Below are positions 18,599-26,468 of a stretch of DNA of 57,587 nucleotides, one piece after another. The DNA lies in the NCBI GenBank assembly GCA_012960475.1, contig DUBE01000013.1:1666-59252 (forward strand). The letters are read 5' to 3'. Made by a program: the position numbers and the translations under genes. Position 1 is the stretch's first letter, and each line of letters opens with the position of its first letter. The notes under the pieces are model-generated. The model was given only the letters and a program-made list of their open reading frames with translations, was not told the DNA's origin and made no database searches. This DNA is from Planctomycetota bacterium (lineage in GTDB: Bacteria; Planctomycetota; UBA1135; GCA-002686595).

Positions 18599-19422
18599 CG
18601 CGTCGCATACCCCCATCGCACTTCGTCAAAGCGTTCCAATCGTCGAATCAACAGATCGAGCACGATGCCGATCATGCCGATCACCAACATGGTGGCCACC
18701 ACCAAGTCATAGCGACTGCCCGCATTGCGAGCGTCATTGATCAAGTACCCAAGACCTGAGTCCATGCCCACCATCTCAGCCGCAACGATCACCAGCCAGG
18801 CCACACCCAGCGCAATGCGCAAGCTGGTGATGATCTGGGGCAGAGCCGCAGGCAAGACCACGCGCCGAAAGAGTTCCAACCCGCTCAAACCAAAATTCAT
18901 GGCGGAACGCTGGTGCACCAAACTGATATTGCGCACGGCAGCCATGGTGCCCACGGTGATCGGAAAGAAAGACGAGAGAAAGATCAGAAAGATCCCAGCG
19001 CCATCACCGATGCCAAACCACAGGATCGCAATCGGAATCCAGGCAATGGGCGAGATCGGACGCAGACCCTGGATGATTGGATTGAGCGCGCGGAATGTGC
19101 GCGTGGACCAACCCACGACAAGACCCAGGGGAATGCCCACGGCTACCGCCAGAACAAAACCCCAGGTGACTCTGAACAAGCTGGCGGCAATGTCGCCCCA
19201 CAAGCGATTGCTCTCAATCAATTCCAAGAGCCCTGCCCAAGTCTGGCCCGGTGTGGGGAAAATGCGCGATTGGGTCCAACGGCAAGCCAACTCCCAGAGC
19301 ACAACCAAGAAACAACTGATCGCCATGGGCAGCAGCACCGACTGCTGGCGTGCGCTCTGCCAACGGGCAGTCCCGACCACAGCCAAGGCCATGAGAGAAA
19401 CATACAGAGGCCAATAGTTCAT
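18595..19422 (-). CDS. ABC transporter permease (SsuC/TauC/NrtB-like)
   Basis: The 275-residue protein has about six to seven hydrophobic helices and the typical BPD_transp_1 features: FPTPGQTWAGLLEL near the start, LRPISPIAWIPIAILWFG, and the EAA-type coupling loop AMNFGLSGLELFRRVVLPAALP. Its start overlaps the stop of the binding-protein gene, and its stop overlaps the ATPase start, both as ATGA, so the three are one translationally coupled unit. It forms the membrane channel of the importer, presumably as a homodimer. The ligand is unknown. Confidence 0.92.
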   Translation of the reverse strand: MNYWPLYVSLMALAVVGTARWQSARQQSVLLPMAISCFLVVLWELACRWTQSRIFPTPGQTWAGLLELIESNRLWGDIAASLFRVTWGFVLAVAVGIPLGLVVGWSTRTFRALNPIIQGLRPISPIAWIPIAILWFGIGDGAGIFLIFLSSFFPITVGTMAAVRNISLVHQRSAMNFGLSGLELFRRVVLPAALPQIITSLRIALGVAWLVIVAAEMVGMDSGLGYLINDARNAGSRYDLVVATMLVIGMIGIVLDLLIRRLERFDEVRWGYATR

Positions 19423-20498
19423 CGTGCTCTCCCTTGGTCCCAGCCTGCAGGTCTGGGCAGGAAGTCCAGATCCCAGGAAGTCCCCTCCAGTCCGGCTGCG
19501 AAGCTGTCATCGGCGTATTCCTCAAACGCTACCCGCCGGGAAAGTACGCCGATCTCAAAAGCGAGTTCCATAATCTCGTCGAACTCATGTTTGAGGGGCG
19601 TCAGACGCGTATAGCGCACACGATCCGGCGGTTTTGAAAGCACATACTTGAGCAATTCCGGCGGCTGAAAATAATAGCGCTTGCCCGCGACTTCCGCCGC
19701 GTCCATGCGATGCGCAATGTCTCCGTCGAGCCACTGGCCCGACTTGGCGATGCCCGCAACCAATTCTCGAATCAACTCGGGCTGCTCATCAATCAAGTCC
19801 TGGCGTACGACCAGCACGCAAGATATGAAGTCCTCCCAAAGATCGCTGGCCTGATAGAGCACGCGCCCAAAACCATCCACTTCCGCCTTGGCGGCAAAAG
19901 GCTCGCCCACGATGTAGGCATCGATGGCGCCAGCCAGCAAGGCGGTGGGATGTTCCGGGGGAGGAACCTCACGCAGGTCTATCGAGTCCTCGGCCATGCC
20001 CCACTCGCGCATCATGCGGTGCATGAGGATATTCTGATTCGCATAGCGACTGGGGATAGCCACGGTCTTACCCGCCAGATCCCCAAAATCGTAGATGTTG
20101 GATTCCTTGCCCACGATAATCGCGGTTCCATCGCGATGACCCAGATAAACCACCTTGATTGGTACACCGTCCGCCACCAACTGCATTGCCATGGGTGCCA
20201 GGATGAACACGCCTCCCACCTCTTTCGAAATCAAAGCCTCTTTGACCGTCGGCCAGTCGGTGAACTTCCGCGAATGAAAGAGGGTGCCCTTGCTGGAATT
20301 TTCTGTCACCCAACTGGTGACGGGGCAGGTCAAATGTCATGTCACGGGCAAGAAACCAACCAGCAGTTCGGCTCTCTGTTGACCGCGCATAACTGCGATG
20401 CGGTCGGAAACCGCCCCCCAGCCAATGTTGAGCTGAATGTGCATGACCGAGATCAAGAGGGACCAGACAAAAACCCCCAATGCAACTTTGAGTTTCAT
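19419..20498 (-). CDS. Predicted selenocysteine-containing ABC transporter substrate-binding protein (SsuA/NrtA-like)
   Basis: The full frame runs from the ATG at 20498-20496 (GAGGT 5 bases upstream) to 19419, with one in-frame TGA at 20337-20339 read as Sec54; 359 residues. Residues 5-28 form a signal peptide or membrane anchor (VALGVFVWSLLISVM). The first strand is LLVGFLPVT, then Sec54-His-Leu-Thr-Cys58-Pro, then a normal NMT1/SsuA-type body: GVFILAPMAMQL, VYLGHRDGTA, GKTVAIPSRYANQN, MMREWGM, YIVGEPFAAKAEVDG. A start after the TGA (TTG at 20333) would remove the signal and first strand and has no ribosome-binding site. In SsuA/NrtA/TauA proteins the loop after strand 1 lines the ligand pocket, so Sec54 is predicted to meet the ligand. 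From memory, homologues have Cys at this position; this needs an alignment. Alternative: nonsense mutation or sequencing error. Confidence 0.8.
20305..20339 (-). promoter_or_regulatory. UGA Sec codon plus predicted SECIS hairpin in the binding-protein gene
   Basis: On the minus strand the UGA (20339-20337) is followed by 15 bases and then a perfect 6-bp stem GUCACC/GGUGAC (20321-20316 with 20310-20305) closing the loop AGUUG. The loop starts 21 bases after the UGA and has G in the first two positions. Both meet the published rules for bacterial SECIS elements (loop distance 16-37 bases, G in first two loop bases). Confidence 0.7.
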
Positions 20499-20758
20499 GG
20501 GCGACCTCGGAACAATTCGAGTCGGCCGCTGTTGCCTCCAATAGAAAGAGCCCCAACACCACCAAGAGGGAATGTAAGGGGCCCTGCAGTTTGCAAGCTG
20601 GCTCGACAAGCCTGGGACGACCGCGGAGGGATCGTATTCAAGGTGCGGCGGCAATAGACGGTCAGGTTGAACATGGGGGCCTCTCAGCGATCATCGATTC
20701 TCCACCCTCAGCACTTGAGGTGGAAACCGATTCCTGCTCGGGAGGATACTCCCAGCCC

Positions 20759-21997
20759 CTACCAGGCGCTATCGAGAATCACAGCCCAACTAGATGAGGA
20801 GTGATATACCTCTGACCCCCTCATATGGCCTTGCACGTGCAGGACTCCGTGGCCAAAGGCAGGCAGATCCCGCAAACGGTATTCAACTTGCAAGCTGCCG
20901 GTTGCATCGAGCATACCAACGAACCGCATTGGGAGGAGGGACGAGCCCCCGGAAGTAGTGATCAACTGAGGTCCGAACATGGGCCGGAAGCGATACCCTG
21001 GACTTGTGCCAATCATCAGGTAGGCCTGATCCCCTGGCGCTCCCCTGAAATTCAGCTGCAAGCCCTGTTCATCATCAACCAGCCTGTTGACGCGCAGGAA
21101 GCGCGCCAAACCGGGAAAGTTCGTCCCATATAAATTCCCATCTTGACCATCTTGGCCGACGTTGGCTGGATCCGGGCTCCAGCCGCCAGTGCCGGGCAAG
21201 TAGATGTTGTCCAGGAACCAGGAGTTGGCTGAGCCACCGGAGAAACCCGAGCCCCCATCACCCCCATAGCCGTACTGACCGGTCCAGAAGTCGACGTCCC
21301 AATCCGCTACCCCGCCGTGGCCCCCCCGCAGGGTACAGCCGGAGAGAAAAACGTGGCTGCCCCAGGAGGTGACACCGTTGCCACCGTTATAGCCACTTGC
21401 ACCTGGATCGTCCTCGGTGCCGCCGGAGGTCCCGGTGAAGATCGAAGAAAAAAGTGAAACATGACTGCCGTTGATCTCGAGCCCGTCGACTCCCCATGAC
21501 ACAAAGTTAGACCCGCCCCCCGTACAGGAACAATTCACCATCATCACATCTTCGCAGCTTGCAACGAGAGCACCCGGAAAGCCATTCCACGGGTAGCCAC
21601 CCGACTCATTGCCACCGACGAAGTTTGAGTTACGAATACGGACCGAACCCTGACAGTCGCTCACAACCAGGGCGATCCCGTCAGACCCGGAGGCGCCAAC
21701 GCCGCTGATCAAGACCGAACGGCTGGCAGCGAGGTTCATCACCCGATAGGTGCCACTGACCACGACACCTCCCCCAGGCAGGGCAGCCACCAAGGTCAGA
21801 GCCTCGTCATCAATCCAAAAGGCCTGATAGCTGCCTGGCCAGATGCGCACCACATCACCGTCCTGCGCAGCGGCTACTGCGGGCTGAATCTCGGTGAAGT
21901 CCGGCTGGGGGCCACGCACATTGAAGACATCAGCCGAAGCAAGAGGGCTGAGGAAGGCAAGAGCGGCAAGGGCGAGTTGGTATTGGCGAGGCTGCAT
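20759..21997 (-). CDS. Secreted right-handed beta-helix (PbH1-type) surface protein
   Basis: I start at the ATG at 21997-21995, preceded by a strong AGGAGG 5 bases upstream; the 412-residue product opens with a signal peptide (YQLALAALAFLSPLASA). Residues about 25-75 are the typical start of secreted beta-helix proteins (FTEIQPAVAAAQDGDVVRIWPGSY). The middle has repeated rungs of about 25 residues rich in Gly, Ser and Asn (VISDCQGS-like, NSNFVGGNESGG, LSGCTLRGGHGG), then a C-terminal beta domain (GDQAYLMIGTSPG). No catalytic residues can be assigned. It is likely a cell-surface or matrix protein, or a carbohydrate-binding helix. It follows the LeuB-like gene by about 100 bases with its own putative promoter region. 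Confidence 0.78.
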   Translation of the reverse strand: MQPRQYQLALAALAFLSPLASADVFNVRGPQPDFTEIQPAVAAAQDGDVVRIWPGSYQAFWIDDEALTLVAALPGGGVVVSGTYRVMNLAASRSVLISGVGASGSDGIALVVSDCQGSVRIRNSNFVGGNESGGYPWNGFPGALVASCEDVMMVNCSCTGGGSNFVSWGVDGLEINGSHVSLFSSIFTGTSGGTEDDPGASGYNGGNGVTSWGSHVFLSGCTLRGGHGGVADWDVDFWTGQYGYGGDGGSGFSGGSANSWFLDNIYLPGTGGWSPDPANVGQDGQDGNLYGTNFPGLARFLRVNRLVDDEQGLQLNFRGAPGDQAYLMIGTSPGYRFRPMFGPQLITTSGGSSLLPMRFVGMLDATGSLQVEYRLRDLPAFGHGVLHVQGHMRGSEVYHSSSSWAVILDSAW

Positions 21998-22045
21998 TGT
22001 TCCTCCTAGTCTAGGCAGAAGAAGGGAATGCAGCATAGGGCGCCT

Positions 22046-22062
22046 GTTTACTTTTTGTTTAC
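22046..22062. repeat. Tandem GTTTAC direct repeat, one helical turn apart
   Basis: Two GTTTAC copies (22046-22051 and 22057-22062) are separated by TTTTT, giving 11-base periodicity. This AT-rich island lies about 50-65 bases upstream of the beta-helix gene start, in a promoter position. It could be a dimer-binding operator or an UP-like element. Confidence 0.4.
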
Positions 22063-22097
22063 ACACGCCTGGGCTACACCAGAACGACCCAGAGGGG

Positions 22098-23168
22098 TCA
22101 GGCAGGTGTCCCCAGCCGCCGCACTTCAGCGACAACCAACTCGCCCACCTCGTTGGTGGGGTGGTCGGCGGCTCTGACGCCCTTCAGCCTGCTGGACGTG
22201 AAGAGGTCAATGACCGTGGTCTCAATGGCGTTTGAGGCCTCTTGCTCGCCCAGGAAATCCAACATCATCGATCCGGCCAGGATTGCGGCAATGGGGCTGG
22301 CGGTGTTCTTGCCGGCGGCTTCGGGGAACGACCCGTGAACCGGTTCGAAGAGACTGACCTGACCAGGGTGGATGTTGGCGGAAGCGGCGATTCCAAGACC
22401 GCCTTGGATCATGGCACCCAGGTCCGTGATGATGTCGCCGAAGAGGTTGCTGGTGACGGCCACGTCGTAGTCCTCGGGGGTGTCCACCATGCGCATGCAA
22501 GCGGCGTCAATGTAATCGTGACCAGTACTGATGTCTGGGTACTCGGCAGCGACTAAGGCGAAAACGCGCATCCACAGGTCCTGGGCGCGCAGGGCATTGG
22601 CCTTGTCGATCAGTGTCACATGTTTACGGCCACCGCGAGAACGAGCCAATTCAAAAGCATGGCGCACGGCGCGCTCGACTCCAGCACGGGTCCAGACCAT
22701 GGTCTGGGTGGCAACTTCCAGGTCTTGCCCCTTATGCGCGAAACCGTGCATGCCGGTGTAGGCGCCCTCGGTATTCTCGCGGACAATGACCATATCCACA
22801 TCGGCGGGACCCTTGCCTTTGAGAGGGCAAAGTCGCTCGTCGTAGAGCTTGATCGGGCGAATGTTCAGGTACAGGTCCAGGTCAATGCGAGCCCTGGCAA
22901 TAATCCCAAACTCCATCTTGCCCACTTCGATACGCGGGTCACCGATGGCGCCAAGGTAAATGGCTCCCATACCCTTGACCTCCTCGAAGGCCGCATCGGG
23001 CCAGATCTCGCCCGTGTCCAAGAAGTGCTGGCTGCTGAAGGGGTACGCTGTCTTGTTCAGCTTGAATCCAAAAACCTCGGCCGCCGCATCCAATACCTTG
23101 AACGCCTCAGCGGTCACTTCGGGTCCAATGCCGTCGCCGGGAATAATCGCAATGTCGTGGGTCGCCAT
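22098..23168 (-). CDS. Isocitrate/isopropylmalate-family dehydrogenase (LeuB-like)
   Basis: This 356-residue beta-decarboxylating dehydrogenase begins with IAIIPGDGIGPEV. The substrate region reads LDLYLNIRPIKLY, followed by VDMVIVRENTEGAYTGMHG, the catalytic Lys in LIDKANALR, and the Asp pair in TSNLFGDIITDLGAM. The nucleotide region is FEPVHGSFPEAAGKN. The arginine-containing specificity helix differs from classical LeuB (no FANLRP), so the substrate may be 3-isopropylmalate, isocitrate, tartrate or a related 2-hydroxyacid. It follows the fused LeuD-LeuC gene by 20 bases, which is the order expected of a leucine-type (or homoisocitrate-type) pathway. I leave the symbol blank for this reason. 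Confidence 0.85.
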   Translation of the reverse strand: MATHDIAIIPGDGIGPEVTAEAFKVLDAAAEVFGFKLNKTAYPFSSQHFLDTGEIWPDAAFEEVKGMGAIYLGAIGDPRIEVGKMEFGIIARARIDLDLYLNIRPIKLYDERLCPLKGKGPADVDMVIVRENTEGAYTGMHGFAHKGQDLEVATQTMVWTRAGVERAVRHAFELARSRGGRKHVTLIDKANALRAQDLWMRVFALVAAEYPDISTGHDYIDAACMRMVDTPEDYDVAVTSNLFGDIITDLGAMIQGGLGIAASANIHPGQVSLFEPVHGSFPEAAGKNTASPIAAILAGSMMLDFLGEQEASNAIETTVIDLFTSSRLKGVRAADHPTNEVGELVVAEVRRLGTPA

Positions 23169-23188
23169 GAAGATTCTCTGCTAGTGAT

Positions 23189-25195
23189 TCAGGCCTCGGA
23201 TGAGGCGGTGGTCGGGGCAAACATGCCCGGACGATAGGAAGCAATATGACCCATCACCGCTGAAGCTGCAACGGTCAGGGGGGAGGCCAGATAGAGACGC
23301 CCAGGACCGCTGCGTCCACTGAAGTTTCGGTTGATGGCACTAACGGTGGTCTGCTCGGCATTATCCGAGACACCAGGGCCGCAGCCTATGCAGGCGCCGC
23401 AGCCAGGGGAGATGATCTCCACTCCGGCGGATTGGAAAATCGCGTCATATCCCTTGGCCAGGGCATAGTCCCGTACGCCTTCGGAGCCGTATTGCACATA
23501 CATGCGCACACCATCGGCGACCCTACGGCCGTGCTGAAGAGCGTCCTGAAGCACGCGGGCATAGAAATCGAAGTCATCTTCTTTGCCAGCGGTGCAAGAG
23601 CCTCCGTAGGCGATATCGATGGGCACGATGGCCAATTGTTCGATCTGCTTGCCATAGGTGGGGTCGCCGGGTTCGGCGACCATGGGTCGGATGGTGCTGA
23701 GATCAATGCTATGCACACCCCCCGTATAAATGGCGCCGGCATCGGGAATCACAAACATGGCTTCCACCTGCTCGATGGTCAGACCTTCACGGTGCTTGAC
23801 GATCCATTCGGCTAGAACACGGTCCCCTTCGCACACGCCGGAACGGGCGCTGCACTCGGTGGCCATGTTGCAAAGGGTAGCGCGTTCATCCGGGGAGAGA
23901 GAGTCAAGCCCCGGGCCGCCGAACTCCATCACCCGGTTCAGGGTGTCTTCATCCTTGGCGTAAGTGTTCAGGATCTCAAGCATCACATCCTTGGCGGTGC
24001 AGCCCGGATTGAGGTCGCCCGCCAGTTCAAAGCGGATGGACTCAGGAACCTGCACGCAGGTAAATCCAGAATGAATCAGTCCGGCGTATTCGGTGGCGCC
24101 CACGCCCCAGGTCAGAGCATTCGAACCACCGCCCATGCAAGTGTGACTGTCAGTGGCCTGAATGAAATCGCCGGGATCGATGAATTTCTCCCGTGCAACC
24201 TCGTGGCAGATGCCTGGGCTGACTCCGTCCTTGGCCGAGTAGTCCCGTACACAGGAGTGCTGTTGGAACTCGTTCTGCAGGTCACGCAGAGTCTGGATCT
24301 GAGCCTCGAAGGGGCGCATGCGCGCGACACCAGTTGCATAGAGCAGATGATCCTCGAAGATGGCGAACTTGCCGGGGTTGACCACGACATAGTCCGAGCC
24401 GTATTCCTCTTCCAGGAAGTGATGTACCTGAGCCGTGGTGAATTCATGGCTATACCCCCCATCCACATTGACCAGACACATGTCCCCTGGCTGCACCGCT
24501 TGATCGTCCCCGCGCCCCACTAATTTGGCTGCAAGGACCTTCTCGGCAATGTTCATGGGCCGTGAGGCGGTGCTAGGAGCATGTACACTTGCCTCTCCTG
24601 CACGGAACTTGGCGGCAAAGGGAAAGAGACCCCCAGCTTCCAGCATTGCACGGGTCACCGAATCATACTGACCCGTGATCTGTTCCAAGGGAATGCCCCC
24701 TCCGGCCTGTAGTTGACGCAGTAGGTCATAGCCCCCCATCAACTGACCGAGGTTCAGGTTGTTGCGCTCATGAATAGGCGCAAAGGAAGCGGCGATCACC
24801 AAACGAATGCCGCTCCAGCGTTCAGCCTGGGCCGCAGTCTCGCGGCTGGAGCCGGTTCCCTTGCGGTGACCCGAGACGATCACCTCGAAGTTGCCGTCCA
24901 TCAGGGCGCGGGTGTCGAAAACGCGCTGACCCTGATCGTCAAGCAAACCCGCATAAGCATCGAGAGCCAGATCCTTGGGCTGGTGACGGAAACAGACCCA
25001 GGCGGGGGTCATGGTGTCCGTGTTGATGTCATCGAGGAGGTCCTTGGGATCCACGTCCTCCATACGGAGGTCTACTTCCCCGCGCAACTGGGCACGGATC
25101 ATCTCCAGGTCCCGGGTCAGGAACAGAATGCGCTTGCCCGGAGTCAGACGGACTACGCGCCCGCCCTCGGCGTTGTTATGGATCAAGGGATTCAC
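23189..25195 (-). CDS. Fused LeuD-LeuC aconitase-family hydro-lyase (swivel domain first)
   Basis: The 668-residue protein has a LeuD-like swivel domain at the N-terminus (about 1-215; substrate motif SGHRKGTGSSRETA) and a LeuC-like catalytic part after it (about 220-668): DSHTCMGGGSNAL, AMFVIPDAGAIYTGG, and [4Fe-4S] ligands in AYGGSCTAGKEDD and SPGCGACIGCGPG. Classical bacterial isopropylmalate dehydratase is two chains, and aconitase A has the swivel last; the swivel-first order resembles aconitase B without its HEAT domain. It would move a hydroxyl group between neighbouring carbons of a 2- or 3-hydroxyacid. With the downstream LeuB-like gene it forms a pair for leucine synthesis or an analogous 2-oxoacid elongation. 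It lies 13 bases after a thiolase gene. Confidence 0.85.
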   Translation of the reverse strand: MNPLIHNNAEGGRVVRLTPGKRILFLTRDLEMIRAQLRGEVDLRMEDVDPKDLLDDINTDTMTPAWVCFRHQPKDLALDAYAGLLDDQGQRVFDTRALMDGNFEVIVSGHRKGTGSSRETAAQAERWSGIRLVIAASFAPIHERNNLNLGQLMGGYDLLRQLQAGGGIPLEQITGQYDSVTRAMLEAGGLFPFAAKFRAGEASVHAPSTASRPMNIAEKVLAAKLVGRGDDQAVQPGDMCLVNVDGGYSHEFTTAQVHHFLEEEYGSDYVVVNPGKFAIFEDHLLYATGVARMRPFEAQIQTLRDLQNEFQQHSCVRDYSAKDGVSPGICHEVAREKFIDPGDFIQATDSHTCMGGGSNALTWGVGATEYAGLIHSGFTCVQVPESIRFELAGDLNPGCTAKDVMLEILNTYAKDEDTLNRVMEFGGPGLDSLSPDERATLCNMATECSARSGVCEGDRVLAEWIVKHREGLTIEQVEAMFVIPDAGAIYTGGVHSIDLSTIRPMVAEPGDPTYGKQIEQLAIVPIDIAYGGSCTAGKEDDFDFYARVLQDALQHGRRVADGVRMYVQYGSEGVRDYALAKGYDAIFQSAGVEIISPGCGACIGCGPGVSDNAEQTTVSAINRNFSGRSGPGRLYLASPLTVAASAVMGHIASYRPGMFAPTTASSEA

Positions 25196-25208
25196 GAGGT
25201 TGTTCTTC

Positions 25209-26414
25209 CTAGAGCGCCGTATTCTCGATCAACATGGCAATGCCTTGGCCACCGCCGATGCAGGCAGAGGCCACGCCGTAGCGCTTCTTGCTGCGGCCGA
25301 GTTCCAAGGCGAGGCTGAAGACCAGGCGTGTGCCGGTGGCACCCAAGGGGTGACCGAGACTGATTGCGCCTCCGTTGACATTACAACGATTCCGGTCCAG
25401 TTCGAGTTCCTTCTCGCAACCAAGATACTGGGCACTGAAGGCCTCGTTGATCTCGATGCGGTCCACCTGGTCCAGGGCGATACCGCTCTGCTCCATCAGT
25501 TTTTGGATCGCCGGCACGGGCCCGATGCCCATTTCTTTGGGATCAACGCCCACATAGCTCCAGCCGCGAATCACAGCCAAAGTGTTCAAGCCCTGGGAGC
25601 GCGCATGCTCATCAGTGGTGACAACCACTGCTGCGGCCCCATCCACGATGCCGCTGGCATTGCCTGCGGTGACAGTGCCTTCCTTGCCAAAAGCTGCGCG
25701 CAGCCTGGCGAGGCCTTCGATGGTGGTGTCGGGGCGAATGTGGTCGTCCGTGTCCACGATCACATCGCCCTTGCGTGAGGGAATCACGACCGGCGCAATC
25801 TCCTCGGCAAAGCGTCCTTCCTGAACAGCAGCAGCGCCCAATTCATGACTGCGCAAGGCATAGGCGTCCTGTTCCTCACGAGAAATCGAAAGGCGCTTGG
25901 CAATGGCCTCGGCGGTCTGGGCCATGAATGAATCCGCATAGGGATCATGCAGACTGGCAAAGAGCGAGTCCTGCATCTCTGGGGCCTTTCCAAAACGGAA
26001 GCCCTCGCGGGCACCGTACATCACATAAGGCGCCTGGGACATGTTTTCTGTTCCACCAGCCAGGGCCGTGGTGGCCTCGCCCAGTTGAATCATCTGGGCC
26101 GCATTGATGATGCTCTGGATGCCGGATCCGCACAGGCGATTGACCGTCAACGCAGGCACAGGCACGGGCACACCCGCCTTGAGACCGATGTGCCGCGCAC
26201 CATAGAGCGCGTCCAGAGAACTCTGCAGCACATTGCCAAAGACCACATGGTCGATGGATTCAGGAGCAACCTTGCTGCGCTCAAGAGCTGCCCCGGCCGC
26301 ATGAGCGCCCAACTCGATGGCCGACAGATTCTTGAACTTGCCAAAACCTGGCGTTCCTATGTATTCGGCCATGGGGGTCCGCGCCCCGCCGACGATCACA
26401 ATATCGTGAGTCAT
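25209..26414 (-). CDS. Acetyl-CoA C-acetyltransferase (thiolase)
   Basis: The 401-residue enzyme has all thiolase II marks: ARTPMAEYIGTPGFGKF at the start, nucleophile Cys in VNRLCGSGIQSI, MSQAPYVMYG, GNASGIVDGAAA, the active-site NEAFSAQYLG and GGAISLGHPLGATGTR, and the second Cys in ASACIGGGQG. It condenses or cleaves acetoacetyl-CoA or a longer 3-ketoacyl-CoA. The enoyl-CoA hydratase gene lies 54 bases upstream on the same strand, so it is part of the beta-oxidation cluster. One of three thiolases in this window; probably a paralogue with different chain-length range. Confidence 0.93.
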   Translation of the reverse strand: MTHDIVIVGGARTPMAEYIGTPGFGKFKNLSAIELGAHAAGAALERSKVAPESIDHVVFGNVLQSSLDALYGARHIGLKAGVPVPVPALTVNRLCGSGIQSIINAAQMIQLGEATTALAGGTENMSQAPYVMYGAREGFRFGKAPEMQDSLFASLHDPYADSFMAQTAEAIAKRLSISREEQDAYALRSHELGAAAVQEGRFAEEIAPVVIPSRKGDVIVDTDDHIRPDTTIEGLARLRAAFGKEGTVTAGNASGIVDGAAAVVVTTDEHARSQGLNTLAVIRGWSYVGVDPKEMGIGPVPAIQKLMEQSGIALDQVDRIEINEAFSAQYLGCEKELELDRNRCNVNGGAISLGHPLGATGTRLVFSLALELGRSKKRYGVASACIGGGQGIAMLIENTAL

Positions 26415-26468
26415 TGTATTCTCTTCTGCTCGCTACTAATTGAATGGAAGGCGCAAGCCCCCCGCATG

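Noticed and set aside
19419..20333. Binding protein starting at TTG 20333, after the TGA
   Set aside because: No ribosome-binding site, no signal peptide, and the first strand of the fold would be lost, although it is encoded in frame just upstream with a good start and GAGGT.
20068..20565. A 165-residue minus-strand frame overlapping the Sec region
   Set aside because: It is a different frame of the binding-protein gene, with no protein-like features; the true frame has homology on both sides of the TGA.
20700..20753. Two small hairpins after the beta-helix gene as a terminator
   Set aside because: Stems are only 5 bp or bulged and there is no T tract; too weak to annotate.
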